Assembly (NCBI RefSeq): GCF_900188105.1
Contig: NZ_FZNP01000005.1
Coordinates: forward strand, 62,001 to 126,000
Reading direction: 5' to 3'
DNA: 64,000 bases
Source: Actinomadura mexicana
GTDB taxonomy: Bacteria; Actinomycetota; Actinomycetes; Streptosporangiales; Streptosporangiaceae
A program made the position numbers and the translations under genes. Positions within the stretch are counted from its first letter, which is position 1, and each line of letters starts with the position of its first letter. Of the stretch, positions 36,677-45,387 are shown piece by piece. The notes beneath the pieces were generated by a model, which searched no databases, was not told where the DNA came from, and worked only from the letters and a program-made list of their open reading frames with translations.

Positions 36677-38704
36677 TCACCGCCCGATCCGGACGGTGAC
36701 CGCGACGGGGTAGTGGTCGGAGGCGTCGGACGCGGGCACGTCGTAGTCGGTGACGAGCACCCCGTCCGATCCGAAGACCCAGTCGGTGCTGGTGCCGTCG
36801 GACCTGGTCGGGTACTGCTCGCCGCCGATCGCGGTGTTGCGCAGGTCGGTGCCGTCGGTCATCGCGGTCAGCTCCGGGCTGCCCGGACCGGCGTTGAAGT
36901 CGCCGCCGATGATCGTGCGGGGCGCGCCGCCCCACGCCCGCAGCAGCGCCGCGATCTCCCGGGCCCGCTCACCGCCCCGGTCGTCGCCGCCTTCCAGGTG
37001 CGTCGACCACACGTCCATCGTGGTCTGGCCGACGCCGAGCCGCGCCCACACGTAGCCGCGGATCTGCGACCAGTCGCCCTTGGGCATCCGGCCCGTCCCG
37101 GAGCTGCGCACCGGGAGCGACGTCAGGATCGCGTTGCCGAACTGGCCGTCGGCGGCGGGCCCCCAGATCAGCTTCATGCCGAGGCGCCGCGACAGCCACA
37201 CGGCGACGTCGGTGGTGCCGGACAGCAGCGACCCGCGCCCGGCCTCCTGCAGCAGGACGACCTGCGCGCGCTGCCCTTCGATGACGCGGGCGACGCCCTC
37301 GGGGTCGAGCCGCCCGGACTGGTTGACCGCGTCGTGGATGTTGTAGCTGAGCACCCGCACCTGGCCTCCGGCGGGTGCCGCCGGGGCCTCGCCGTCCGGC
37401 GCGGCCACGGTGAACACGAGGGTGCCGGCCAGCAGCACCAGCGCGGCGGCGCCGGCGGTGAGGGCCCGCAGCGGGGCGCGGGCCGGCAGCGGGCCGCCGC
37501 GCGCCGCGGCGATCGCCGCGAGCGCGCCGAGCAGGATGCCGGCGAGCCCGGGCAGCAGGTTGTTCGGAACCGGCAGCGGCGAGACCGCGCTGACCTGGTA
37601 CGGGATGAGGATCGCGGCGACGAGCAGGCCGCCGAGCGCGGCGCCGGCGTCCACCCGCCAGACGGGCCCGCCGGTCCCGGCGCGGCGCAGCGGCGCGCGG
37701 CACGCCACGGCCAGCAGCCACGCCGACAGCACCTGCCCGACGATCACGATGGGGACGACCTCGATGCCGGAGAGCGCGTACGTCCCGGCGACGGCGCCCG
37801 CGCCGACGCCGAGGACCGTCCCGCCGAGCACGCACACGCCGCCCGGCACGGCCCGCACGGCGAGCCCGGAGGCGAGGAACGCCAGGGCCAGGCCCTGCCC
37901 GATGACGATCGCGACGTGCGCGCCGGTCAGCGACTGCCACCCCGACGAGGCCACGAACGCGGGGCTGGCGAGGACGAGGATCTGCAGCGCGAGGAACGGC
38001 CCGAACGCCGCGGCGCCGAGCGCGTCCCGCCAGGACACGCCGGGTGCGGAGACGGGCCCGGACGCCAGCTCGCGGTAGAGCGCGGCGGCGCCGACGCTGA
38101 CGAACGCCAGGCAGGCCAACCAGGGGCCGATGCCGTCGCGCCACGCCGGGTCCCAGGTGGCGAAGCACATCCGCACGGCGCCGTCGATGGACAGGCCCGC
38201 GACGGTGGCGGTGGCGAACCCGACCCCCGACAGGCCGCGGGCGCCCTCGTACAGCGCCGCTACGGCGATCATGCCGACGGCGGTGCCGGCGAACGCGAGC
38301 GAGGTGCGCGGGTCGAGCGCCTGCGCGAGGAGCCGGACGGCGAACAGCCCCCCGACGCCGGCGAGCAGCAGCCCGCGCGGGCCGGCGAGGCGGCGGATCA
38401 GGGGGGCGGCGAACCCGGCGAGGTAGACCACGAGCACCGCGCCGGCGGCGGCCGCGGTCCCGGCCTCGTCGGCGAAGTGGTCGAGCTGCGGCAGCGAGAA
38501 CCGCAGCGTCTGCGCGAGCACCGCGACGGTGACGGCGATCAGCGCGAGTCGGGCGGGGCCCTGCGGGACGATCGGGGGGCCGGCCGCGGCCGGGCCGCCG
38601 GTCCTGGTGCCTACGTCTGTGCTGGCCAATTGAACGACTGCTCCCGGGGGACGAGCGGACCTTCGGGACGTGCGGATGCTGCGAAGCGCCGCGGACCGGC
38701 GCAT
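36677..38704 (-). CDS. Membrane protein with C-terminal endonuclease/exonuclease/phosphatase (EEP) domain
   Basis: About 675 residues. The N-terminal two-thirds carry some ten to twelve TM helices; the C-terminal ~230 residues are an EEP domain with VLSYNIHDAVNQ, LLQEAG, GGDFNAGPGSPE and ASDHYPVAV, i.e. all catalytic Asn/Glu/Asp/His positions. It may be a surface phosphodiesterase acting on lipid headgroups or nucleic acid. The start is uncertain: ATG 38704 is listed, a TTG at 38629 with GGGAG upstream is possible, and the longest ORF start (38737) lies inside the rpsA terminator. Confidence 0.8.
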   Translation of the reverse strand: MRRSAALRSIRTSRRSARPPGAVVQLASTDVGTRTGGPAAAGPPIVPQGPARLALIAVTVAVLAQTLRFSLPQLDHFADEAGTAAAAGAVLVVYLAGFAAPLIRRLAGPRGLLLAGVGGLFAVRLLAQALDPRTSLAFAGTAVGMIAVAALYEGARGLSGVGFATATVAGLSIDGAVRMCFATWDPAWRDGIGPWLACLAFVSVGAAALYRELASGPVSAPGVSWRDALGAAAFGPFLALQILVLASPAFVASSGWQSLTGAHVAIVIGQGLALAFLASGLAVRAVPGGVCVLGGTVLGVGAGAVAGTYALSGIEVVPIVIVGQVLSAWLLAVACRAPLRRAGTGGPVWRVDAGAALGGLLVAAILIPYQVSAVSPLPVPNNLLPGLAGILLGALAAIAAARGGPLPARAPLRALTAGAAALVLLAGTLVFTVAAPDGEAPAAPAGGQVRVLSYNIHDAVNQSGRLDPEGVARVIEGQRAQVVLLQEAGRGSLLSGTTDVAVWLSRRLGMKLIWGPAADGQFGNAILTSLPVRSSGTGRMPKGDWSQIRGYVWARLGVGQTTMDVWSTHLEGGDDRGGERAREIAALLRAWGGAPRTIIGGDFNAGPGSPELTAMTDGTDLRNTAIGGEQYPTRSDGTSTDWVFGSDGVLVTDYDVPASDASDHYPVAVTVRIGR

Positions 38705-38735
38705 GCCTTCACGGTCATGGTGGCGCAACCGCAGC

Positions 38736-38775
38736 ACGGCCGGAGGGCGATCTCGAAAGATCGTTCTCCGGCCGT
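38736..38775 (-). terminator. rpsA terminator, long stem with TTCG tetraloop
   Basis: ACGGCCGGAG pairs with CTCCGGCCGT, extended by two G-T pairs and CGATCT/AGATCG, closing on a TTCG tetraloop when read on the minus strand. It lies about 70 nt downstream of rpsA. No T-tract. Confidence 0.7.
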
Positions 38776-38845
38776 GTTCTGGGTCTCACCGGCCGCCGCG
38801 CGGGCCGCCGAGGCGGCCGCGCGCGGACGGCGCGTCAGCTGGGCG

Positions 38846-40321
38846 TCACTGCCCGCCGGAGAGCTTCTCCCGCAGCGCGGCGAGCGCCTCGTCGGTGGCC
38901 AGGGCGCCACCGCCGGACTCGCTCTCGCCGCCGCCGGAGTAGGAGGTCTCAGCGCTGGCCGCGGGCTCGGCGGTGGCCTCCGCCTCGGCCTTGCGGGCCT
39001 CCTCGATCTGCTTGCGGTGGGCGTCGAAGCGCGTGCGGGCCTCGGCGTACTGCCGCTCCCAGGTCTCGCGCTGCTCGTCGAAGCCCTCCAGCCACTCGCC
39101 GGTGTCGGCGTCGAAGCCCTCGGGGTACTTGTAGTTGCCCTGGTCGTCGTACTCCGCCGGCATGCCGTACAGGGTCGGGTCGAAGTCCTCTTCCTCGATC
39201 CCCGCGGCGCCCTCGTTGGCCTGCTTGAGCGACAGGCTGATCCGGCGCCGGTCGAGGTCGATGTCGATGATCTTCACGAAGATCTCGTCGCCGACCTGGA
39301 CGACCTGCTCGGGGATCTCCACGTGCCGCTCGGCCAGCTCGGAGATGTGCACCAGGCCCTCGATGCCCTCCTCGACGCGGACGAACGCGCCGAAGGGCAC
39401 CAGCTTGGTGACCCGGCCCGGGACGACCTGCCCGATCTGGTGGGTGCGGGCGAACTGCTGCCACGGGTCTTCCTGGGTCGCCTTGAGCGACAGGGAGACG
39501 CGCTCGCGCTCCATGTCGACGTCCAGGACCTCGACCGTGACCTCCTGGCCGACCTCGACGACCTCGGAAGGGTGGTCGATGTGCTTCCAGGACAGCTCGG
39601 AGACGTGCACCAGACCGTCGACGCCGCCGAGGTCGACGAACGCGCCGAAGTTGACGATCGAGGACACGACGCCCTTGCGGACCTGGCCCTTCTGCAGGGT
39701 GTTGAGGAAGGTCTGGCGGACCTCGCTCTGCGTCTGCTCCAGCCAGGCGCGGCGGGACAGCACCACGTTGTTGCGGTTCTTGTCCAGCTCGATGATCTTG
39801 GCCTCGAGCTCGCGGCCGACGTAGGGTTGGAGGTCGCGGACCCGGCGCATCTCGACCAGCGAGGCGGGCAGGAAGCCGCGCAGCCCGATGTCGAGGATGA
39901 GACCGCCCTTGACGACCTCGATGACCGTGCCGGTGACGATGCCGTCCTCGTCCTTGATCTTCTCGATCGTGCCCCAGGCGCGCTCGTACTGGGCGCGCTT
40001 CTTGGACAGGATCAGCCGGCCCTCCTTGTCCTCCTTCTGGAGGACGAGGGCCTCGACGTGGTCTCCGGTGGAGACGACCTCGTTCGGGTCCACGTCGTGC
40101 TTGATGGACAGCTCGCGCGAGGGAATGACGCCCTCGGTCTTGTAGCCGATGTCGAGGAGGACCTCGTCACGATCGACCTTGACGACAGTGCCTTCGACAA
40201 TATCGCCGTCGTTGAAGTACTTGATGGTCTCATCGATCGCCGCGAGGAAGGCTTCCTCGGACCCGATGTCGTTGACCGCTACCTGCGGGGTGGTCGAGGT
40301 GGCCTCGGTGCTGCTCGTCAT
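38846..40321 (-). CDS. rpsA: 30S ribosomal protein S1
   Basis: 491 residues with four S1 RNA-binding domains (about 40-108, 125-190, 210-280, 295-365); GLVHVSELSWKHIDHPSEV and GLVHISELAERHVEIPEQV are the conserved ends of domains 3 and 4. The C-terminus is acidic and Gly/Glu-rich. Four domains, rather than the six of E. coli, is usual for actinobacteria. Helps recruit mRNA to the 30S subunit; a long leader upstream may allow autoregulation. Confidence 0.96.
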   Translation of the reverse strand: MTSSTEATSTTPQVAVNDIGSEEAFLAAIDETIKYFNDGDIVEGTVVKVDRDEVLLDIGYKTEGVIPSRELSIKHDVDPNEVVSTGDHVEALVLQKEDKEGRLILSKKRAQYERAWGTIEKIKDEDGIVTGTVIEVVKGGLILDIGLRGFLPASLVEMRRVRDLQPYVGRELEAKIIELDKNRNNVVLSRRAWLEQTQSEVRQTFLNTLQKGQVRKGVVSSIVNFGAFVDLGGVDGLVHVSELSWKHIDHPSEVVEVGQEVTVEVLDVDMERERVSLSLKATQEDPWQQFARTHQIGQVVPGRVTKLVPFGAFVRVEEGIEGLVHISELAERHVEIPEQVVQVGDEIFVKIIDIDLDRRRISLSLKQANEGAAGIEEEDFDPTLYGMPAEYDDQGNYKYPEGFDADTGEWLEGFDEQRETWERQYAEARTRFDAHRKQIEEARKAEAEATAEPAASAETSYSGGGESESGGGALATDEALAALREKLSGGQ

Positions 40322-40514
40322 GTGTCGGCTGGCTCCGGTACGGACATGGAAGTCGTGATGGGCATATGCGCGGAGGGCCGTTATCCGCCCTGCCGAAGAC
40401 CGGAAGGGAACGCGACCAAAACCGTCGCGTCACTGAACCGAACCGATGTCGCCGACCTGACCGAGCGCGAGCCTGCTCCGTCCGAAGCGCGCGCAGGCCC
40501 ACAGCGCAGCGATC

Positions 40515-40543
40515 AGGATATGGGACCGAACCCCCGTGGTCAA
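40515..40543 (-). promoter_or_regulatory. rpsA promoter (TTGACC-N17-TATCCT)
   Basis: On the minus strand TTGACC is followed after exactly 17 bp by TATCCT. Transcription would start near 40507, giving a leader of about 186 nt before rpsA. Confidence 0.65.
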
Positions 40544-40563
40544 TCCACCGGCGGCGCCCGCGA

Positions 40564-41688
40564 TCAGTAGATCCGCGCGAAGCCCCGGTACCGCTTGGCG
40601 ATCCGGTCTTCGGCCGCCTTCGGAAACGTCACGGTGTCCGGGTCGCCGTCAGATGTGTACCGCTCGTCGGGGTTCCTGTCCAGGTACTCCAGCCACGCCG
40701 TGGAGCAGTACTTGGTGCAGTCGTTCTCCTTGATCTTGCCCTCGGAGCGCACCCGGTCGATGTTCCACCGGTCGAAGTCGGCGTCGAACGGCGAGACCGA
40801 CGGCCGCCACCCGGCCAGGAAGATCCCCTGGAAGGCGTACCGGCCGTCCTGCTTCTCGGCCCACGCCTTCTTCTTCGGGACGGCCCCGAACGGGTACGCG
40901 AACGTGGTCGTGTGCGCCCCGCCGAGCCGGACGATCCGGTCCTCCATGTCGCCGATCTCCTTGTGCACCTCCTTCTCGGACATGCCGGACAGGCTCGGGT
41001 GGGACACGGTGTGGTTGCCGAGCTCGAACCCGTGCTGCCGGAGCCAGCTCAGCCCGGCGGCCGCCCGCGTGTCGTCCATCCCGAACAGCTCCTTGTTCAG
41101 GTAGAACGTCGCGACCGGCCGGAACCCCGGGTTCTCCCGCGCGACCTGCTCGATGACCGCCACCGCCGTGTCCGGCGCCGGGTTGCCCTGCGGGTCCAGG
41201 CCGAAGTGCCCCGGAGTGCTGTCGTCGAACGTCAGCACCACGGGATGCCGGCCCGCCGGCACGTCGATCCGCCCGCTGACGAACTCGGCCGCCGTGATCG
41301 GGTGGTAGCCGTCCTTGGCGAGCCCGGTCAGCTCGTCGTACAGCTCCTTGCTCGACCGGTCCAGCGACAGCTCCGGCTTCTTCATGATCCGGTGGTACAT
41401 CAGCACCGGGATCTGCCCCAGCTCGTTCGCCTTGGCCGCGACCGCCCCGGCCGCCGCCGCGGCAATGGGCGTGGACACCGTCACAGAAGGCGTCGCGCTC
41501 CCGGAAGCCCCCGGAAAAGGAGCGACTCCCGCCTTGGCAGCCCGCGCGGTGGGCGTCGCCTCGGACGCGGCTCCAGCCCGCTGCGCCACGTTCCCCCTGG
41601 AATGTTCCTTTCGTCCCCCGGGAAGCGTCAGCCCCAGAACCACGGCGCAGACGACCACAACTCCAGCGATCTTGTGAAGGAGAGGCAC
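40564..41688 (-). CDS. Secreted polysaccharide deacetylase (NodB-like)
   Basis: 374-residue carbohydrate-esterase family 4 protein. The N-terminal hydrophobic helix (VVVVCAVVLGLTL) anchors or exports it, followed by an Ala/Pro/Ser-rich linker. Catalytic motifs are VVLTFDDSTPG (the first Asp pair) and GNHTVSHPSLSG (metal-binding His-x3-His). It probably N-deacetylates peptidoglycan or chitin-like glycans. The GTG at 41688 has GGGGG at 5 nt; an ATG at 41748 is the alternative. Confidence 0.85.
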   Translation of the reverse strand: MPLLHKIAGVVVVCAVVLGLTLPGGRKEHSRGNVAQRAGAASEATPTARAAKAGVAPFPGASGSATPSVTVSTPIAAAAAGAVAAKANELGQIPVLMYHRIMKKPELSLDRSSKELYDELTGLAKDGYHPITAAEFVSGRIDVPAGRHPVVLTFDDSTPGHFGLDPQGNPAPDTAVAVIEQVARENPGFRPVATFYLNKELFGMDDTRAAAGLSWLRQHGFELGNHTVSHPSLSGMSEKEVHKEIGDMEDRIVRLGGAHTTTFAYPFGAVPKKKAWAEKQDGRYAFQGIFLAGWRPSVSPFDADFDRWNIDRVRSEGKIKENDCTKYCSTAWLEYLDRNPDERYTSDGDPDTVTFPKAAEDRIAKRYRGFARIY

Positions 41689-41922
41689 AGTACCCCCGCC
41701 GGTCGACCCGAACAGGACCAGGAGGACAGCGTACGACCCCCCGGACATCTACGGACACCCGCTGGCGTACCCGAATGATCTCCACGCACCACCCCGGGTC
41801 CGCCCCACATCAAGCCAAGTCCGAAAACCCCCGGTAAAACCCGCCCACCCCCGAAAAAGAACGCCCCACCGCGACCCGCGACTTCCCTCCGTCCAATGGC
41901 ATCTGTACGTGAGCGGACATCG

Positions 41923-41952
41923 CTATAAGAACAAACAGACCAAAAGTCACAA
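41923..41952 (-). promoter_or_regulatory. Possible promoter for the deacetylase gene
   Basis: TTGTGA and TTATAG on the minus strand are separated by 18 bp in an AT-rich island, about 235 bp upstream of the gene. Confidence 0.35.
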
Positions 41953-42204
41953 ATGCGAACAAATCGACTCGCCATACCGGCGGCAGTCGGCCACAGGAAG
42001 AGCCGAAGGAACACAGGGCTCCGGTCGGAGCCCGGCCCGCGAACCCGCCGGGCCGCACAGCGGCGCCGGTCCCCGGCGGGGGCCATCGGCGCCACGCGCA
42101 CGAGGGCCGAGTCGACCCGCGCAGGCACGGGCGGGCCATCGGGCCGCCCTGCCCGGCCGGGCGCCGCCGCCACGGATCGAGGGTGAAGCGGCCGGTGGGA
42201 CACG

Positions 42205-42223
42205 TTAGGTTAGGCTTCCCTCA
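42205..42223. promoter_or_regulatory. Iron box (DtxR/IdeR-type) before the siderophore permease operon
   Basis: TTAGGTTAGGCTTCCCTCA matches the DtxR/IdeR consensus TTAGGTTAGSCTAACCTAA at 16 of 19 positions. Iron-loaded regulator would repress the genes from 42277. Confidence 0.75.
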
Positions 42224-42250
42224 TCTGAAGATCCATATCGGGAGGAAGCG

Positions 42251-42280
42251 GTGCTGACCGGGCTCGACGGGCGCGGATGA
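42251..42280 (+). CDS. Nine-residue leader ORF coupled to the first permease
   Basis: GTG preceded by GGAGG at 5 nt opens a nine-codon frame (VLTGLDGRG) whose TGA overlaps the ATG of the permease (ATGA). The permease ATG has no ribosome binding site of its own, so its translation probably depends on this leader. Confidence 0.45.
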   Translation: MLTGLDGRG

Positions 42281-43344
42281 CCGCGGTCACGAAGAAGCCG
42301 CTCGCGCCCCGTCCCGGGTCCGGGGTCGCGGCTGCGCGGAGGCGGCGCGCCGCGGGGCTGGGCGTGCTCGTCGCGGTGCTCGCGGGCGCCTCAGCGGTGT
42401 CGCTGGCCGTCGGCGCGCGGGCGCTGAGCCCCGGCGAGGTCTGGGACGGGCTGTTCGCGGCACCGGACTCCGATCAGCGGCTCACCCAGATCAGGCTCAT
42501 CGTGCAGACGGTGCGGGTGCCGAGGACGGTGCTCGCGATCGTGGCGGGCGCCGCGCTGGGGGTCGCCGGGGCGCTGATCCAGGGGTGCACGCGCAACCCG
42601 ATCGCCGACACGGGCCTGCTGGGGGTGAACTCCGGCGCCTCGTTCGCCGTGGTGTCGGCGATCTCGATCTTCGGATTCGGCAGCCCTCTCCAGTACGTCT
42701 GGTTCGCGTTCCTCGGGGCGGCGACGGCCGGGGTCGTGGTGTTCGGCCTGGCGAGCATCGGGCGGGGCGCCGGCAACCCGCTGACGCTCGCCCTGGCCGG
42801 GCAGGGGGTCACGGTGTTCCTGGCGGCGATGACGACGGCGGTCGCCCTCTCGGACCGGCAGTCGCTGAACGCGCTGCGCTTCTGGAACGCGGGGTCGGTG
42901 GCCGGTGTGGGATTCCGCGTCATCTGGCCGGTGGCCGCGTGCGCCGCGGTCGGGCTCGTCCTGGCGCTGACCACGCTGCCCGCCCTCAACCTCCTCAGCC
43001 TGGGTGACGACGTCGCGCGGGCGGTGGGGGTGAACATCGCGCTGAGCCGCACGGTGGGCATCGTCGCCATCACCCTCCTGGCGGGCGCCGCGACCGCCGC
43101 GTGCGGCCCCATCGCGTTCCTCGGGCTCATGGTGGCCCACGTGGCGCGGCACCTGACCGGTCCGGACTACCGCTGGCTGGTTCCGTACGCGGGGCTGCTC
43201 GGCGCCGCCGTCCTCATGGTCTGCGACATCGCGGGCCGCCTGGTCGTGCGGCCGGGCGAGTTGGACGCGGGCATCGTCGTCGCGCTCCTCGGCGCCCCGT
43301 TCCTCGCGGCTCTGGTGTGGCGCGGAAAGCTCAGGAACGCATGA
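42277..43344 (+). CDS. Iron-siderophore ABC transporter permease (FecCD family) 1
   Basis: 355 residues with about nine or ten TM helices. FecCD landmarks are VRVPRTVLAIVAGAALGVAG, IQGCTRNPIADTGLLGVNSG, and GPIAFLGLMVAHVARHLTGPDYR near the C-terminus. It is the first full gene of an iron-box-controlled operon and overlaps the second permease by four bases. Confidence 0.93.
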   Translation: MTAVTKKPLAPRPGSGVAAARRRRAAGLGVLVAVLAGASAVSLAVGARALSPGEVWDGLFAAPDSDQRLTQIRLIVQTVRVPRTVLAIVAGAALGVAGALIQGCTRNPIADTGLLGVNSGASFAVVSAISIFGFGSPLQYVWFAFLGAATAGVVVFGLASIGRGAGNPLTLALAGQGVTVFLAAMTTAVALSDRQSLNALRFWNAGSVAGVGFRVIWPVAACAAVGLVLALTTLPALNLLSLGDDVARAVGVNIALSRTVGIVAITLLAGAATAACGPIAFLGLMVAHVARHLTGPDYRWLVPYAGLLGAAVLMVCDIAGRLVVRPGELDAGIVVALLGAPFLAALVWRGKLRNA

Positions 43345-44411
43345 GCGGGACGGACCTCAAGCGGCCGGTGGCGCCGGGCGTGCGGCTCGGCCGGGTGTCG
43401 TTCGTGTGGCGGCCCTGGCTCGTCCTGGTCACGCTGCTGCTGGCGGCGGCGACCTTCCTGGTGTTCTGCCTGTCCATCGGCGCCGGCGACTTCCCCATCG
43501 GCCTGCCCCGGGTCATCGCCGCCCTCCTCGGCCGCGGCGAGCGGTTCGACACCTTCGTGATCATGGACCTGCGGCTGCCGCGCGCCCTGACCGGGCTCGT
43601 CGTGGGCGTCGCGCTCGGGATCTCGGGTGCGATCACTCAGTCCCTCGCGCGCAACCCGCTGGCCAGCCCGGACGTCCTGGGGATCACCCAGGGCGCCGGC
43701 GCGGTCGCGGTGCTGCTGCTGACGGTGTCGGGCGGGGCCACCGCGGCGGTCACCGGTTCGATCGGCGTACCCGCGGCGGCGCTCGCGGGGGGACTCGGCA
43801 CCGGCCTGCTGGTGTACCTGCTGGCGTGGCGCCGCGGGATCGACGGCTTCCGGCTCATCCTCATCGGCGTCTCGGTGAGCGCGGTGATGCAGGCGGTCAC
43901 GACCTGGCTGCTGGTCACGGCCGACATCACCGACGTGGCCCGCGCCCAGGTGTGGCTGGTCGGCTCGCTGGACGGCCGGTCGTGGAACCAGGCCTGGGCC
44001 GCGCTCGGCTGCGCACTCGCCCTCCTGGCCGTCGTGGCGGGCGCCGCGTTCCAGTTCAGGCCGATGCACTTCGGCGACGAGGTCGCCGCCGGGTTGGGCG
44101 TCAGGTACTCGCTGGTGCGGGCGGTCATGCTGCTTTGCGCGGTGCTGCTGGCGGGCGTGGCGGTGAGCGCGGCGGGCCCGGTCCCGTTCGTCGCGCTGGT
44201 GGCGCCGCAGGCGGCGATGCGGCTGGCGAGGTGCCCGACACCGCCGCTGGCGGCCTCCGGCCTGTTGGGGGCCTCCCTGCTGACCGGCGCTGACCTGGTG
44301 GCGCGCACCGCGCTGCCGGTGGCCTTGCCGGTCGGCGTGGTGACCGCCGCGATCGGCGGTCCCTTCCTCGTCTATCTGCTGGTGCGGGCGAACCTGAGGA
44401 GGGCGGCGTGA
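43341..44411 (+). CDS. Iron-siderophore ABC transporter permease (FecCD family) 2
   Basis: 356 residues, the second half of the permease heterodimer. DLRLPRALTGLVVGVALG, LARNPLASPDVLGITQGAG and GPVPFVALVAPQAAMRLAR are the family signatures. ATGA overlap with the first permease and GTGA overlap with the ATPase gene show tight coupling. Confidence 0.93.
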   Translation: MSGTDLKRPVAPGVRLGRVSFVWRPWLVLVTLLLAAATFLVFCLSIGAGDFPIGLPRVIAALLGRGERFDTFVIMDLRLPRALTGLVVGVALGISGAITQSLARNPLASPDVLGITQGAGAVAVLLLTVSGGATAAVTGSIGVPAAALAGGLGTGLLVYLLAWRRGIDGFRLILIGVSVSAVMQAVTTWLLVTADITDVARAQVWLVGSLDGRSWNQAWAALGCALALLAVVAGAAFQFRPMHFGDEVAAGLGVRYSLVRAVMLLCAVLLAGVAVSAAGPVPFVALVAPQAAMRLARCPTPPLAASGLLGASLLTGADLVARTALPVALPVGVVTAAIGGPFLVYLLVRANLRRAA

Positions 44412-45307
44412 CGACGCGGCGAAGAGAGGACGAAGTGGAACTTGCGGCCGCCCGGCGGACCGGGACCGAGGCCGACGACGGCGCGGCGCGGCTCGCCGCC
44501 AGGGGGGTCGCGGTCGGGTACGGCGGACGGGCGGTCATCGACGGACTCGACGTGGAGATCTCGCCCGGGGTGATCACCACGATCATCGGGCCCAACGGCT
44601 GCGGGAAGTCGACCCTGCTGCGGACCCTGGCGCGGCTGCTCAGGCCGGCCAGGGGCACGGTCGTGCTGGACGGCGCCGACATCGCGGGGCTCCGGACGAG
44701 GGACGTGGCCAGGAAGCTCGGCCTGCTGCCGCAGGCGCCGGTCGCGCCGGAGGGGCTGACGGTGGCCGACCTGGTCGCCAGGGGGCGCCACCCGCACCAG
44801 AGCTGGCTGCGGCAGTGGTCGTCGGACGACGCCGACGTCGTGGAGCGCGCGCTGGCCATGACCGGGGTGTCGGAGCTGGCCGATCGTCCGGTCGACACGC
44901 TGTCCGGCGGGCAGCGCCAGCGTGTCTGGATCTCGATGATCCTGGCGCAGGGCACCGACCTCCTGCTGCTGGACGAGCCGACCACGTATCTCGACCTGGC
45001 GTACGCGATCGACGTCCTGGACCTGGTGGACGACCTGCACGAGGCGGGGCGCACGGTGGTCATGGTGCTCCACGATCTCAACCTGGCCGTGCGCTACAGC
45101 GACGACCTCATCGTGATGCGGGCGGGGTCGATCCTCGCGCAGGGGCACCCGAGGGACGTGGTCACCGCCGAGCTGCTGGGCGAGGCGTTCGGGTTGCGCG
45201 CCGAGGTGATCGACGACCCGGTGGGGGACCGTCCGCTCATCGTTCCGATCGGGCGCGCCCACGTCCGACCGGGACGCGGCGGCCCGTGTGGACGGACAAT
45301 GAGTTAG
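44408..45307 (+). CDS. Iron-siderophore ABC transporter ATP-binding protein (FecE/FepC family)
   Basis: 299 residues. Walker A GPNGCGKS, Q-loop LLPQAP, the FepC-type segment VADLVARGRHPHQSW, signature LSGGQRQR, Walker B LLLLDEPTTYLD and H-loop VLHDLN are all intact. About 30 N-terminal residues precede the conserved core. Its stop codon lies inside the second iron box, which controls the downstream lipoprotein gene. Confidence 0.93.
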   Translation: MTTRRREDEVELAAARRTGTEADDGAARLAARGVAVGYGGRAVIDGLDVEISPGVITTIIGPNGCGKSTLLRTLARLLRPARGTVVLDGADIAGLRTRDVARKLGLLPQAPVAPEGLTVADLVARGRHPHQSWLRQWSSDDADVVERALAMTGVSELADRPVDTLSGGQRQRVWISMILAQGTDLLLLDEPTTYLDLAYAIDVLDLVDDLHEAGRTVVMVLHDLNLAVRYSDDLIVMRAGSILAQGHPRDVVTAELLGEAFGLRAEVIDDPVGDRPLIVPIGRAHVRPGRGGPCGRTMS

Positions 45308-45322
45308 GTTAGCCTTCCCTTA
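45304..45322. promoter_or_regulatory. Iron box (DtxR/IdeR-type) before the siderophore-binding lipoprotein
   Basis: TTAGGTTAGCCTTCCCTTA matches the DtxR/IdeR consensus at 16 of 19 positions, with the same deviating right half as the 42205 box. It overlaps the ATPase stop codon. Confidence 0.75.
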
Positions 45323-45387
45323 CCTATCTCACCCGCGGTCAGCCCCTTACCAGGCCGTAGCGGACAGCGCACAAGCGAGGATTCTGC

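Larger units (their letters stand above)
41689..42276. other. Non-coding region between deacetylase and siderophore operon
   Basis: A 588-bp divergent spacer. It holds an AT-rich promoter island (41923-41952), an iron box (42205-42223) and a nine-codon leader ORF (42251-42280). The stretch 41980-42190 has no recognisable gene. Confidence 0.6.
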
